Shown here one piece after another: positions 1 through 8,863 of a DNA stretch of 64,000 nucleotides (position 1 is the stretch's first letter; every line of letters starts with the position of its first letter). The DNA lies in NCBI RefSeq assembly GCF_000504245.1, contig NZ_KI632509.1, positions 3,391,751-3,455,750 of the forward strand. Reading direction: 5' to 3'. A program made the position numbers and the translations under genes. This DNA comes from Haloechinothrix halophila YIM 93223 (GTDB taxonomy: Bacteria; Actinomycetota; Actinomycetes; Mycobacteriales; Pseudonocardiaceae). Under the pieces are notes generated by a model, which saw only the letters and a program-made list of their open reading frames with translations, did no database searches and was not told the origin of the DNA.

Positions 1-906
1 GGCACCCTGATCGCTCATCGTGAGCGCGGTATCGACCGGCATGTGCACATACACCATCGCCCCCACACCCGGCGACGCCGTCGAGCCGGTCGACGTGGCG
101 TCGCTCCCGGTGGCGGGCTGTGCCAGTAGCAGTGCGGCGGCCACATCAGCGCGGAGTTGTTCCAGGGTGCGCTCATCCCCGGAGTCGCGTAGCGCGCGAG
201 CGTCGCGGTCGATCCGGGCATACGCGGTGGCGGCGACCTCGGCCGGTAGATCCATAGACAGCGTCGACATGGCGTCCTCGCCCGGCAGTTCCACCCGGCG
301 GCCCGCGCGCGCCCTGCGAGCCCGCACAGCTTGCCCGTCCGGGTCGACCTGTTGCACAAGCCGGCGGGCGGCGCGCCGGATCTGGCTGGCATCGCCCGGC
401 GCGAAACATCCCTCGCGTACCTTCTCGTCGAGGCGGGCGTCCACCTCGCGGGCCTGAGCCGGGGTGAGGTGGTCGGTAATGTCGACGATCTTGTCCGCGG
501 TATAGGCTTCGTACTCGCCGTCATGCATCGCCGCCAGCGTGCACGGCAGCCGTTGCGTCAACGCGCGGGCGCGTTCGCAGCGCCGCTGCGCCGCCTGCCG
601 CGACACCCGCAACTCGAGAGCGGCTTCCTCGGCGACGTAGCGGGAGCCGTCACGCAGTTCGTGCAGCCGCGCCAGCGCGCGAGCCTCCAGCGCATCCGCC
701 CGTGCTCGCGATCGCCGCGCCACCCCAAGCGCGCGGACCGTACCGTCGTCGCTCAACCGGTCAACCTCGTGACGCATCCGCAGCCACTCCTGCTCGGCCA
801 GCTCGTCGGGCACGTAAAGACAGTCCGACAGCGCTGGCACCACCACGTCGTCGGGAAGGAACAGCTTCCCCGACGGGCCAGCGACTTCGATGAATGTAGT
901 CACCAT
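1..906 (-). CDS. DUF222 (13E12 repeat family) protein, N-terminal part, cut by window edge
   Basis: An open frame of 302 codons runs from an ATG at 906 leftwards off the window without a stop. The N-terminal 300 residues look like the helical DUF222 domain common in actinobacteria, with stretches such as ARLHELRDGSRYVAEEAA, LRVSRQAAQRRCERA and LTPAQAREVDARL. Family members usually carry an HNH nuclease domain at the C-terminus, which would lie outside the window, so nuclease function cannot be judged here. These genes are typically multicopy and often inside or beside mobile DNA. The 123 bases between this start and the next gene show no clear signal. The frame is certain; the exact start is less so. 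Confidence 0.8.
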   Translation of the reverse strand, partial: MVTTFIEVAGPSGKLFLPDDVVVPALSDCLYVPDELAEQEWLRMRHEVDRLSDDGTVRALGVARRSRARADALEARALARLHELRDGSRYVAEEAALELRVSRQAAQRRCERARALTQRLPCTLAAMHDGEYEAYTADKIVDITDHLTPAQAREVDARLDEKVREGCFAPGDASQIRRAARRLVQQVDPDGQAVRARRARAGRRVELPGEDAMSTLSMDLPAEVAATAYARIDRDARALRDSGDERTLEQLRADVAAALLLAQPATGSDATSTGSTASPGVGAMVYVHMPVDTALTMSDQGA

Positions 907-1029
907 CACATGGTGTCGAACACACATTCGAGACGTCAAGTCAGCGCACCCGCGAGTGGAACCATCGACAGGCCAATTTCGGAACGACCCGCGGCCAAAC
1001 GGCGATGACCACTCACCGCCGCAGCCCTC

Positions 1030-2631
1030 TCACCGCCCGACGACCCCACTCGCACGACGCACCGCGGCGACCACATCGTCCGCCGTCGGGTCGTCCAGCA
1101 CGGCGGCGACGTGCGCGTCCGGCCGGATGACCCACAGCTCGGCGGGCTGCGCGGCCAACGACTCGGTCACCGCACCATCGACGTCGATCGACGCCAGCTC
1201 AAGAACCCGGACCGGCGCCGCGGTCGCGGACGCCGCGGCGGCGCGCAACCCGGCGGCGTCGACGTCAGGCCCGGCCAGCAACAGAACGCCGTCGCGCGCG
1301 TGGTCCCGGAGTCGCCCACCGACGCCGTCGACGACCACGGGCGCGTCGGGCAGCAGCACACCCGGTCCCGCATCGGGAACCGTCCCGCGTTGCGGACGAC
1401 CCGCGAACGGCCGACCCGGATTCGGTGTGGTCAGCGGCGAATCGACGTACCAAAATGGTTCGGCAAGCCGACCAGAGTCCACATCGGACGTAGCGGAGGG
1501 GTCACGAGCGGCCCGTTCCAGCGCGTCAACCCGATGCCGCCGTTGCGCGTCGGTGTGCGGAACCAGGAAGTCCATCGTGGACGTCGTCACGTCGAGGTTC
1601 TCGAGCGCGGCGGCATGCCGTTCGTCGTGGTAGCTCGCCAGCAGCTCGACCGGCGCCCAGCCGCGCAGCACGAACGCGAGCTTCCACGCCGCGTTCTCGA
1701 CATCCGCCACCCCGGAATTGAGCCCGCGTGCCCCGAACGGCGCATACAGGTGCGCGCAGTCGCCCGCGAGCAGCACTCTGCCCACGCGCAGGTGATCGGC
1801 CACACGGGAGTGGAACCGGTACACCGACCGCCACACGACTTCGTAGTCCGTGTCGCCGATGATCGCGCGGATGCGTCGCTCCAGCGCGCCGCTGCGTTCC
1901 TCGGCGACGAGGTCGTAGTCGCTCGGCACCTGCCAGTCGATGCGGAATGTCGACTGTGGACACGGATGGATCAGCACCTGCCTGCCCGGGTTGAACGACG
2001 GATCGAAGTAGAACCGGCGCTCCTCGGCCCAACCGGGCATGTCCGCGCGGATATCACAGATGAGGAACCGGTCGTCGAACGAACGCCCGTCGAACGACAC
2101 CCCCAGTGACTGCCGGAGCTCATCAGCCTTGGCGCCCGCGCAGAGGACAGCGTAATCACCCGAGATGTCGACGTCACCAGCGTCAGTCGCACACCGCACG
2201 GTCACACCCGACGACGTCTGCTCGATGCTGGTGGCCCGATGTCCCCACCTGACGTCGATCAGCCGTTCGGCGGCGATCCGCGCGTCGAGAACTTCCTCGA
2301 CGCGCGACTGCGAGATGTTCACGAACGGCGGGAACGCCGACCGGCCAGGGTCGGGCAGGGTGATGGCGAACAGCTCACGGTCACGGTAGAAGGTGCGGGC
2401 GGTGGTCCAGGTCAGCCCCTCGTCCGCGATCAGCCGACCGACACCCGCGGCCTGCCAGATGTCGAGCACATCGCGTTGCTGGCAGATCGCCTTCGAGCCG
2501 ACCAGGTCCCGCTCCGGCCGCCCGTCGAGCACGGTCACGGCGACACCCCAGCGCGCGAGCAACAGCGCGGTCGTTTGGCCGACCGGCCCGTTGCCGATGA
2601 TCGCGACCCGGCCTGGTGATGTCTCGTTCAT
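1030..2631 (-). CDS. FAD-dependent aromatic-type monooxygenase
   Basis: A 533-residue flavoprotein hydroxylase of the PheA/MhpA type, which uses NAD(P)H and O2 to hydroxylate an aromatic or similar ring. Visible are the N-terminal dinucleotide fold (GNGPVG near residue 13), the FAD ribityl motif AGDCAH followed by APFGARGLNSGVADVENAAWK split over the usual helix, and a C-terminal thioredoxin-like region. ATG at 2631 is chosen because GGAGACGA lies just upstream; a longer frame reading through the 44-bp palindrome is spurious. It follows the metallo-beta-lactamase-fold gene on the same strand, a pairing seen in other bacteria, so the two probably act in one degradation or tailoring pathway. 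Substrate unknown. Confidence 0.85.
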   Translation of the reverse strand: MNETSPGRVAIIGNGPVGQTTALLLARWGVAVTVLDGRPERDLVGSKAICQQRDVLDIWQAAGVGRLIADEGLTWTTARTFYRDRELFAITLPDPGRSAFPPFVNISQSRVEEVLDARIAAERLIDVRWGHRATSIEQTSSGVTVRCATDAGDVDISGDYAVLCAGAKADELRQSLGVSFDGRSFDDRFLICDIRADMPGWAEERRFYFDPSFNPGRQVLIHPCPQSTFRIDWQVPSDYDLVAEERSGALERRIRAIIGDTDYEVVWRSVYRFHSRVADHLRVGRVLLAGDCAHLYAPFGARGLNSGVADVENAAWKLAFVLRGWAPVELLASYHDERHAAALENLDVTTSTMDFLVPHTDAQRRHRVDALERAARDPSATSDVDSGRLAEPFWYVDSPLTTPNPGRPFAGRPQRGTVPDAGPGVLLPDAPVVVDGVGGRLRDHARDGVLLLAGPDVDAAGLRAAAASATAAPVRVLELASIDVDGAVTESLAAQPAELWVIRPDAHVAAVLDDPTADDVVAAVRRASGVVGR

Positions 2632-2650
2632 GTCGTCTCCGGATCCGGTG

Positions 2651-2694
2651 TCGTGAGTGCGTAGCAGGGTTAGAACCCTCATCCGCACTCACGA
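2651..2694. repeat. 44-bp palindromic element, copy 1 (carries a stop codon)
   Basis: Arms TCGTGAGTG and CACTCACGA are perfect and enclose a centre with AGGGTTCTAACCCT on the minus strand. The TGA stop of the gene 2689-3645 is inside the first arm. Copies at 25003-25046 and 38349-38392 have the same length, arms and position relative to the upstream stop codon. Confidence 0.9.
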
Positions 2695-3645
2695 CTGCAG
2701 CTGGTCCCAGACCTCGCGGTCGCGCTCGGCGGTCCAGATCGTCGGCCGCTGGACACCGGACAGTTCCTCCCACACCCGTGCGACGTCGAACGGCAGGCAG
2801 TGCTCGAAAATCGGCCAGTTCCCATAGTCATCGGCCAACGCGGCATGGGCGGCGTCGAACGCCTCCTTGAGCGAGCCACCCCCCTTCCGCACCGCGTCGA
2901 CCTCGCGCAGCATCACGTCGAGGAAATGCCGGGTCTGGCCGATGGCGGCATCGACCGCGTCGCGCCCGTGTACCACCGCTCCCCTGCCACCGACCAGCGC
3001 CTCCGCACCCAACGCGGCCACAGCATCCAAGGTCGACGTCGACCAGTCACGATGAAACGCATCGCCGGTATAAAGCGCGGCCTGGGCCTCAACCAAGTCA
3101 CCCGCGAACAGAATCCGCCGCCGCGGCAACCACGCCACGAGGTCACCCTCGGTGTGACCCCGCCCGAGGTAACGCAGCTCCAACGCGCCCCGGTCACCAC
3201 CAAGGTCAATAGTGACGGCATCACTGAAGGTCAACGTCGGCCACGTCAAACCAGGAATCGACTCCGGACCGTCGAACAACCGGGGCATCCGGCCCAACTC
3301 CGATACCCAATCCTGCTCACCACGCTCAGCGATCAACCCACGCGTGTTGTCATGCGCGATAATCACCTCGGCGTCGAACGCGCTCGCCCCCAGCACCCGC
3401 ACCGCGTGATAATGCGACAGCACCAGATACCGCACCGGCTTATCGGTGTACTCACGCAGCTTCCCCAACCACTTCCGCGCCGCGACCGGAGTCGCCAACG
3501 CCTCAAAACACACCAGAAAGTCCTCCCCCTCGACCGCGCCGACGTTCGGATCGCCCTCCGCGGTGAGCGCGTAGACACCGTCGGCGAGCACCTCCAGCGT
3601 CTGTTCCTTCTCGGTCAGGTCGGTTGAGGACGCGAATGCCTTCAC
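2689..3645 (-). CDS. Metallo-beta-lactamase-fold hydrolase with degenerate metal motif
   Basis: A 318-residue MBL-fold protein. The strand order is recognisable: SHYHAVRVLGASAF where the family has HxHxDH, then GRGHTEGDLVAW (third histidine region) and ILFAGDLVEAQ (bridging Asp). The first motif keeps HxH but has Val and Arg where Asp and His of HxHxDH should be, so it may bind one metal or none. The start is GTG at 3645, with AAAGGGG nine bases upstream; the longer upstream frame is non-coding in character. It lies upstream of the FAD monooxygenase on the same strand, separated by the palindrome that supplies its stop codon. Reaction unknown; hydrolysis of the monooxygenase product is a guess. 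Confidence 0.8.
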   Translation of the reverse strand: MKAFASSTDLTEKEQTLEVLADGVYALTAEGDPNVGAVEGEDFLVCFEALATPVAARKWLGKLREYTDKPVRYLVLSHYHAVRVLGASAFDAEVIIAHDNTRGLIAERGEQDWVSELGRMPRLFDGPESIPGLTWPTLTFSDAVTIDLGGDRGALELRYLGRGHTEGDLVAWLPRRRILFAGDLVEAQAALYTGDAFHRDWSTSTLDAVAALGAEALVGGRGAVVHGRDAVDAAIGQTRHFLDVMLREVDAVRKGGGSLKEAFDAAHAALADDYGNWPIFEHCLPFDVARVWEELSGVQRPTIWTAERDREVWDQLQS

Positions 3646-3713
3646 GATCCACCCCTTTGTGCGACATCGCTGTGCCTCCCATCGTGTCCGAGCGGGTCGC
3701 GGCCGTCTACCGG

Positions 3714-3966
3714 CTACTCGGCGGACACGAACGTGGCCTCGCATAACGTCCACAGGTGCTCGTCGAGCGCTTCCCGCGACCAGGCACGGCCGGTGAGCAG
3801 CCGTTCGAACAGGTCGGTCGCGATGAGCCCCCAGAGCATGTCGGTGGCGGTCTCCACCGTCCACGGCGCGGCGAGCCGCCCCCGCCGCCAGCCCCTCGGC
3901 GATGCGGCGGCACCCGGCCAGCTGCGCCTCGACGACGTCGACGTGCCCCGGCCCACGCCGCGAGCA
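3714..3966 (-). pseudogene. TetR-family regulator remnant, C-terminal part, frameshifted
   Basis: Two overlapping frames together read like the C-terminal ligand-binding half of a TetR regulator: GHVDVVEAQLAGCRRIAEGLA in one frame, then after a shift near 3880 a continuation TVETATDMLWGLIATDLFERL and an ending CEATFVSAE in another. No helix-turn-helix half exists upstream, because the next gene ends at 3989. The fragment is therefore truncated and frameshifted. It may once have controlled the monooxygenase/MBL pair. Confidence 0.65.
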
Positions 3967-3982
3967 CAGGCCGGGGCACGTC
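3940..3982 (-). terminator. Strong hairpin behind the LVIVD gene
   Basis: A perfect 14-bp stem (GACGTGCCCCGGCC with GGCCGGGGCACGTC) and 15-base loop begins seven bases after the stop codon of the gene 3989-5308 on the minus strand. There is no T-run, as is common for actinobacterial terminators. It sits inside the TetR remnant. Confidence 0.7.
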
Positions 3983-3988
3983 GCGAGG

Positions 3989-5308
3989 TCAGCCGCCGTA
4001 ACCGTCCAGGGTGAACGTCCAGACGCCCCCCTTGTCAGCGGTCGACGGATCGCTACCCGTGAGGTTGGCAGGCGAGAAACTGCTCGCGTACAGCTTCCCC
4101 TGGTACGGGTACGCCGCCCAGAAGTTCGCGCCGTCCGGCTCGTAGAAGGCGTGCGTCGTCGGCGCCGATGGGTCGGAGAAGTCCACCACCCAGACGCCGT
4201 GCTGGTAGTACGAGGTCACCACCATGTCGCGGGCGTCGCCGTTCTCACCAGGCATCTCGAAGGTGCCGAAGAAGTGCGTGGTGCAGAAGTCCGACGTCGG
4301 GTCCGGTGTCGGCGCCGACCAGTACGACTTCGGCTGCGGGTTCTTCGGATCGCTGATGTCGTAGAACCAGATGGTGCCCGAAGGCTGGTTCGGCGCGAGG
4401 CAGCCGGTGTTGGCGCCCGCCGCACCGAGCCACTCGTCCTGAACCAGCAGCACGTCACCGGACTTGTTGACGTGCGCACCGTGGTGGATCGAGACGTCGG
4501 GGTTACGGATGATCGTCTCGATCGTCGGGTTCCTCGGATCCGAGATGTCCCAGATCATCGTCTCGGTGATGCCCGCGCAGAACGCTCGGTCGCGCTCCAG
4601 ATCGAGCCCGATGTCGTGGCAACCCATCGACGTCGGCATGGTGCCGCTGTTGTTGGTCATCTGCTCATGCTCGCCACTGGCGTCAGCGTCCGGGAACTCC
4701 AGGAACGTCACCGGTGGGTTCTCCGGGTTGGCACCGACGTCGATGATCGACACGCCGTCTACCGCGAACGGATCACCGAGGTTGTACGAGGCGTTGTAGA
4801 CCAGCCCGGTGTCGCCGACAGCGGTGAGGTTGTGCGAGCCGTGGATGGTCTCGGCGAACCCAACGGAATGCGGCTTGCGCGGGTTCTTCGCGTCGATGAC
4901 GCGGATGCCTTCCTCGCCCTCGCCGGGCGCGCAGTTGACGTTGTCGTCGTCAGAGTCGTGCGACTGGACGATGTACTTGCCGACCCAGTCGACATCGGCG
5001 TGCCAGGAAGAACAGTTCAAAAATGACAGTGGCTCGAGCGTGCCGTCTTTCCTGTCGCGCTTGAGGATATGCACACCGCTGTCTTCCCTGGCGCCCTCGT
5101 CCCACGCACCAGCGCCCGCCGCGACCAGGTGGCCGTTGAAGGCGATGTCGGTGCCGTAGGGGAAGGCGTCGTGGTCGGTGAGTGCGATGTTGTCCGTGTG
5201 AGTGATCGTGTCCGCCTCTTGGGCGGAGGCGGCCCCGGCGAGCCCAGCAGCCACCAAGGCCGTCGCGCCGATCACCGCGATGGTGCGGTATCTGGTCCAC
5301 TTCGACAT
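3989..5308 (-). CDS. Secreted LVIVD-repeat / beta-propeller protein
   Basis: A 439-residue exported protein. A Sec signal peptide is clear (MSKWTRYRTIAVIGATALVA, then cleavage about AGAASA-QE). The mature part has repeated blades with endings like GIRVIDAKNPRKP, TMIWDISDPRNP, IWFYDISDPKNP and VWVVDFSDPSAP, the LVIVD pattern of cell-surface propellers. Conserved-looking histidine groups (HGSHN, GCHDIG, HHGAH, TTHFFGTFE) might bind a metal. ATG at 5308 is preceded by GGAGAA at a good distance. It stands alone, with a terminator hairpin behind it. Function unknown. Confidence 0.8.
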   Translation of the reverse strand: MSKWTRYRTIAVIGATALVAAGLAGAASAQEADTITHTDNIALTDHDAFPYGTDIAFNGHLVAAGAGAWDEGAREDSGVHILKRDRKDGTLEPLSFLNCSSWHADVDWVGKYIVQSHDSDDDNVNCAPGEGEEGIRVIDAKNPRKPHSVGFAETIHGSHNLTAVGDTGLVYNASYNLGDPFAVDGVSIIDVGANPENPPVTFLEFPDADASGEHEQMTNNSGTMPTSMGCHDIGLDLERDRAFCAGITETMIWDISDPRNPTIETIIRNPDVSIHHGAHVNKSGDVLLVQDEWLGAAGANTGCLAPNQPSGTIWFYDISDPKNPQPKSYWSAPTPDPTSDFCTTHFFGTFEMPGENGDARDMVVTSYYQHGVWVVDFSDPSAPTTHAFYEPDGANFWAAYPYQGKLYASSFSPANLTGSDPSTADKGGVWTFTLDGYGG

Positions 5309-5651
5309 CAGGTTCTCCGATCTGTCGTTTCGCCAGCGTGGGTGCCCGCCAACACCCGTGCGCGTCGCCGATAGGCAGGACGCGATGTTCGGCTCAACGA
5401 GCGACGTCGCGAGAAGAAACCCCATTCATATTCACGCAGGTCAAACCGTTACTGACGAATCAGACCCGCACGACGACGAGCCCGGCCGTAACATGAATCA
5501 CTCTCTGATCGTTACCACGCGCAAACACATCCAAGCAGGCTAGCTACTGTGCGTAACATTCGGAGGGGCGCGGTGGGGTACCGGCGCTCGATACCGGAGG
5601 CGAGCGACGACCTGCTCGGCAGCGCCGCGAGTGCACTGAACCTGAGCGAGC
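5309..5651. other. Intergenic region without a convincing gene
   Basis: 343 bases between two minus-strand genes. The part near 5430-5560 is AT-richer than its surroundings and probably holds the promoter of the LVIVD gene. Short frames here lack coding character and I see no repeat or RNA. Confidence 0.4.
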
Positions 5652-7121
5652 TCACCCCGCGGACCGCACCGCCAGCTGCACGGTCTCGGGCAGCGGGACA
5701 TCGACGTCGTGCACGTCGAAAGTGTCGGTGTCGATGGCGACGACGTCGCCGTCAGCCTCGATGGCGAACAGCCACTCGCTGTCCGGCGAGAACACCAGAC
5801 CAGAACCGATGTACGCGCCGGTGCGTCGTTCCCGTCCGGTGGCGAGGTCCGTAATGGACACCTCGCCGAGCTTCCCTTGCCCCTTGCGAATGGCCGCGAT
5901 CGACCCGTCCGGCGCGATCGCATACTGCGGCCTAACAAACGGGTCCACGAACTGCCGTTCGATCGTGCGCCGCTGCCCGGTGTCTCGAGAGATCACGACA
6001 CGCTTGCACCGCGCCCGCTCATCGCATTCGGTGACCAGGAAGTGATCCGCGCTGACACCGTCCACCTTGCCGGTCGTCACCCGGCGTGGGCCGCGTAGTC
6101 CCGGCCGCATGAGGTAGGTACCACCCGCGGCGTGCACCAGCACGTGACCAGCATGGTCCGATGCGGCAGGGCCGGTCGCTGGGGCGTAGAACGACGGGCC
6201 GACATGCTCGCCTGCCACTGTGTACAGCGTGAACGTCGGCAGATAGCCGGAGTCACCGTCGGTGTCTTCAACCCAGACCTGGTTCGGTCCTGGTCCAGGA
6301 AACATCTGCCCGCCACCGCCGAGCGCGCCCTGGAGCATGCGCGCGGGCTGGCCGTCTGACACCAGGTAGCCCAGCGCATCGTCGACAGGACGCACGATGG
6401 TCCAGTCAGGTCCAGTAAGCAGCGACACCGGCCCGGACCCGTCGAACTGCGGCAGCTGGGTGGTGGTGACACGACCCTCGGCAAACTCGATGCGTGACAC
6501 GGTGTTCTGCCCGCGTGCGATGAGTTCCCAGTCCGCGGTCACGCCGAGCACGGGTTCGCCGACGTCGACAACGGAGGCGTCCTGGTCCGTCGGGCCAGGC
6601 TCGGGGGCGGGTTCGGCCTGGTCCGCACCCGTCTGCTGCCGGACCATGATGATCGCCACCGCCAGGACTCCGACCAGCAGCAACGCCAGCCATGGCGTTC
6701 TCCGACGCCATACGCCACGTGAACGACGTTCCGGCTCGGGCTCGTCGCCGAGCACACGCACCGCATCGGGTTCGGACGACCAGACCCGATCAGTGGACGT
6801 CGACTCGACCAGGCGAATGAGGTTGCCCTCGGGGTCGCGTACCCAGGCGACCCCGCCGCGCGCGGGAGTCGCCGGATCGACGTTCACAGTGGCTCCGGCC
6901 GCGCGTAATTGCGCCACCATCGCGTCGAGGTCGTCAACGTCGAAGCTGACCGACCAGGTCGTTCCGTCGGTGTCACCAGGTTGGCCGGCATCGGCGCGCA
7001 CCATCACGCCGTTCGCGCTGGCGTCGGTCTCCGCACCAAGCTGGTCGGCATACCACTGACCGAGCCGCGCGGGGTCCTGCGCGCTGACAACGGCCGCACC
7101 GACCCCGCTGACCCGCTCCAT
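5652..7121 (-). CDS. VOC-domain / transmembrane / beta-propeller fusion protein
   Basis: A 489-residue protein in three parts. Residues 1-107 are a VOC (glyoxalase/bleomycin-resistance fold) domain ending in the typical WVRDPEGNLIRLVE. About 144-160 is one membrane span (PWLALLLVGVLAVAIIMV) preceded by RRSRGVWRRR, placing the VOC part in the cytoplasm. From about 185 on is an extracytoplasmic propeller-like region with blade ends such as GSIAAIRKGQGKLGEVSITD and LVFSPDSEWLFAIEADGDV. ATG at 7121 follows GAGGAGG. VOC domains are normally free cytosolic enzymes, so the anchored fusion is unusual; it may sense a small molecule across the membrane. Function unknown. Confidence 0.75.
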   Translation of the reverse strand: MERVSGVGAAVVSAQDPARLGQWYADQLGAETDASANGVMVRADAGQPGDTDGTTWSVSFDVDDLDAMVAQLRAAGATVNVDPATPARGGVAWVRDPEGNLIRLVESTSTDRVWSSEPDAVRVLGDEPEPERRSRGVWRRRTPWLALLLVGVLAVAIIMVRQQTGADQAEPAPEPGPTDQDASVVDVGEPVLGVTADWELIARGQNTVSRIEFAEGRVTTTQLPQFDGSGPVSLLTGPDWTIVRPVDDALGYLVSDGQPARMLQGALGGGGQMFPGPGPNQVWVEDTDGDSGYLPTFTLYTVAGEHVGPSFYAPATGPAASDHAGHVLVHAAGGTYLMRPGLRGPRRVTTGKVDGVSADHFLVTECDERARCKRVVISRDTGQRRTIERQFVDPFVRPQYAIAPDGSIAAIRKGQGKLGEVSITDLATGRERRTGAYIGSGLVFSPDSEWLFAIEADGDVVAIDTDTFDVHDVDVPLPETVQLAVRSAG

Positions 7122-7173
7122 GCCCCCTCCTCACACCGGGTACGTTCCGTGAGTCACGGAGTCCCGGCGTCGG

Positions 7174-7434
7174 TTACTGCTTCGCTTTGGCGCGCCCGGA
7201 GAGTCCTTCCGCGACACCGATAAGCAGAACGGCGACCACGACCGCGATGATGAATCCAAGCACGTTCAGTTCGAAGATGTCGCCGGTCCCGACAAGGTTG
7301 GCGATCGTGCCGCCGATGACCGAGCCTGCCAGCCCCAGCAGCAGCGTGGCGATGATCCCCAGGTTCTGCTTGCCAGGCTTGATGAGGCGCGCGAGAGCGC
7401 CAATGATGAGACCCGCGACGATGAAGCCAATCAT
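7174..7434 (-). CDS. GlsB/YeaQ/YmgE-family small membrane protein
   Basis: An 86-residue, three-span membrane protein of the transglycosylase-associated (Gls24-linked, stress-induced) family, with the typical start MIGFIVAGLIIGALARLI, a GKQN turn, and LGLAGSVIGG. ATG at 7434 is chosen because GGTGGAGG lies nine bases upstream; a GTG five codons earlier overlaps that Shine-Dalgarno sequence. It follows nothing closely and is probably monocistronic. Role: envelope stress, known only from the family. Confidence 0.85.
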   Translation of the reverse strand: MIGFIVAGLIIGALARLIKPGKQNLGIIATLLLGLAGSVIGGTIANLVGTGDIFELNVLGFIIAVVVAVLLIGVAEGLSGRAKAKQ

Positions 7435-7639
7435 GGCAATGTCCTCCACCCTGAACTGTGTACCGGTCTAGCTGGCCGGATGATCTCATCGTAACGAGGG
7501 TTCACGGATCCCGCGGTTCATCGGGGTTTGTGACCCCCATGGCGCGGTCACTCCGGTAGCAACACCATGTGATGTGTCCCTTGCGCGTCCAGGGAGCACG
7601 AGCGGCATCGGCGGAAGCGCTGATCTCAGGAGGAACCAA

Positions 7640-8737
7640 ATGCTTCCCGATACCATGAGTGCAGTTCAACTGACAGGCCACGGCGGCCTCGAGAAGCTCG
7701 TCTACCGTGACGACGTACCCGTTCCGAGTCCCGCGCCGGGGGAAGTCCTCATCGAAGTCACCGCGACCGGGATGAACAACACCGACGTCTGGGTCCGCGA
7801 AGGCGCGTACGGTACCGAGACCTCACCGGGTTCGGTGTCCACCTGGCGGCGCGATCGCTCCACGCTGGAGTTCCCGCGCATCCAGGGAACTGACATCGTG
7901 GGACGCATCGCCGACGTCGGCCAGGGTGTCCCGGCGAGTCGCATCGGTGAACGGGTCATCGTCGACTTCAGCATCTACAACCGTCCCGAGGGCGATAACA
8001 GCCTCGCCGACATCGACTACATCGGGCACGGGCGAGACGGTGGCTATTGCGAGTACACGACCGTGCCCACCGAGAACGCTTACCAGACCGATGCCGGTAT
8101 CAGCGATGCCGAGCTGGCGACGTTCGGCTGCGCCTACCAAACCGGCGAACACATGCTCGACCGTGCCCGGGTAGCGGTGGGCGAACGTGTCCTCGTCACG
8201 GGCGCTTCCGGCGGCGTGGGATCTGGCATCGTCCAGCTCTGCCGAGCCCGCGACGCCATTCCCTACGTCGTCACCAGCCGCGAGAAAAAGGACGCCCTCA
8301 TCGCGATCGGCGCGGAAGGCGTTGTGTTTCGCGATGATGGTGACCTCGTCGCGCAGGTGGATGCGGCGACTGACGGCGCGCCCATCGACGTCGTCGCCGA
8401 TCTCGTCGCCGGGCGACTGTTCAACGACTTGCTGCGGATACTGCGTCCCGAGGGCAGATACACCACAGCTGGTGCGATCGGCGGGCCGGTCGTTGAGCTC
8501 GACCTGCGCACCATGTATCTGAAGCAGCTCGAATTCCACGGTTCGTCGCAAGGAACACGCGACACCTTCCGCAGGGTACTGCGCCTTATCGAGCACGGAA
8601 CGATCAAGCCGCTGCTACACGACGTGTACCGGCTCTCCGAGTTCCACCGCGGCCAAGAAGCCTTCATGGCCAAGAGCCACATTGGCAACATCGTGATCGT
8701 TCCGGACGCCAAGTGGGACGACCACGGGCTCAGCTGA
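7640..8737 (+). CDS. Zinc-independent MDR-type alcohol dehydrogenase / quinone oxidoreductase
   Basis: A 365-residue medium-chain dehydrogenase/reductase. The N-terminal catalytic fold has VTATGMNNTDVWVREGAY and GTDIVGRIADVGQGV; the NAD(P)-binding part has GASGGVGSGIVQLCRARDA. The cysteine and histidine set of the structural and catalytic zinc sites is missing, which favours the quinone-oxidoreductase branch. ATG at 7640 follows AGGAGG at ideal spacing. The next gene on the strand is an SDR oxidoreductase 126 bases on. Substrate unknown. Confidence 0.8.
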   Translation: MLPDTMSAVQLTGHGGLEKLVYRDDVPVPSPAPGEVLIEVTATGMNNTDVWVREGAYGTETSPGSVSTWRRDRSTLEFPRIQGTDIVGRIADVGQGVPASRIGERVIVDFSIYNRPEGDNSLADIDYIGHGRDGGYCEYTTVPTENAYQTDAGISDAELATFGCAYQTGEHMLDRARVAVGERVLVTGASGGVGSGIVQLCRARDAIPYVVTSREKKDALIAIGAEGVVFRDDGDLVAQVDAATDGAPIDVVADLVAGRLFNDLLRILRPEGRYTTAGAIGGPVVELDLRTMYLKQLEFHGSSQGTRDTFRRVLRLIEHGTIKPLLHDVYRLSEFHRGQEAFMAKSHIGNIVIVPDAKWDDHGLS

Positions 8738-8863
8738 ACCCTGCCCACGCGCGGTCAGCGCGGCCCGCAATAGCCATCGTGACCGGCACCTGCACGCCGA
8801 AATATTGACGATATCCAGATACCGTGATTATCTGAAACTCCCGCGGCGGCAGGAAAGGAACCG

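Noticed and set aside
5549-5854. Small plus-strand gene opposite the VOC fusion
   Set aside because: It overlaps a well-supported minus-strand gene and has an Arg/Ala composition typical of antisense frames.
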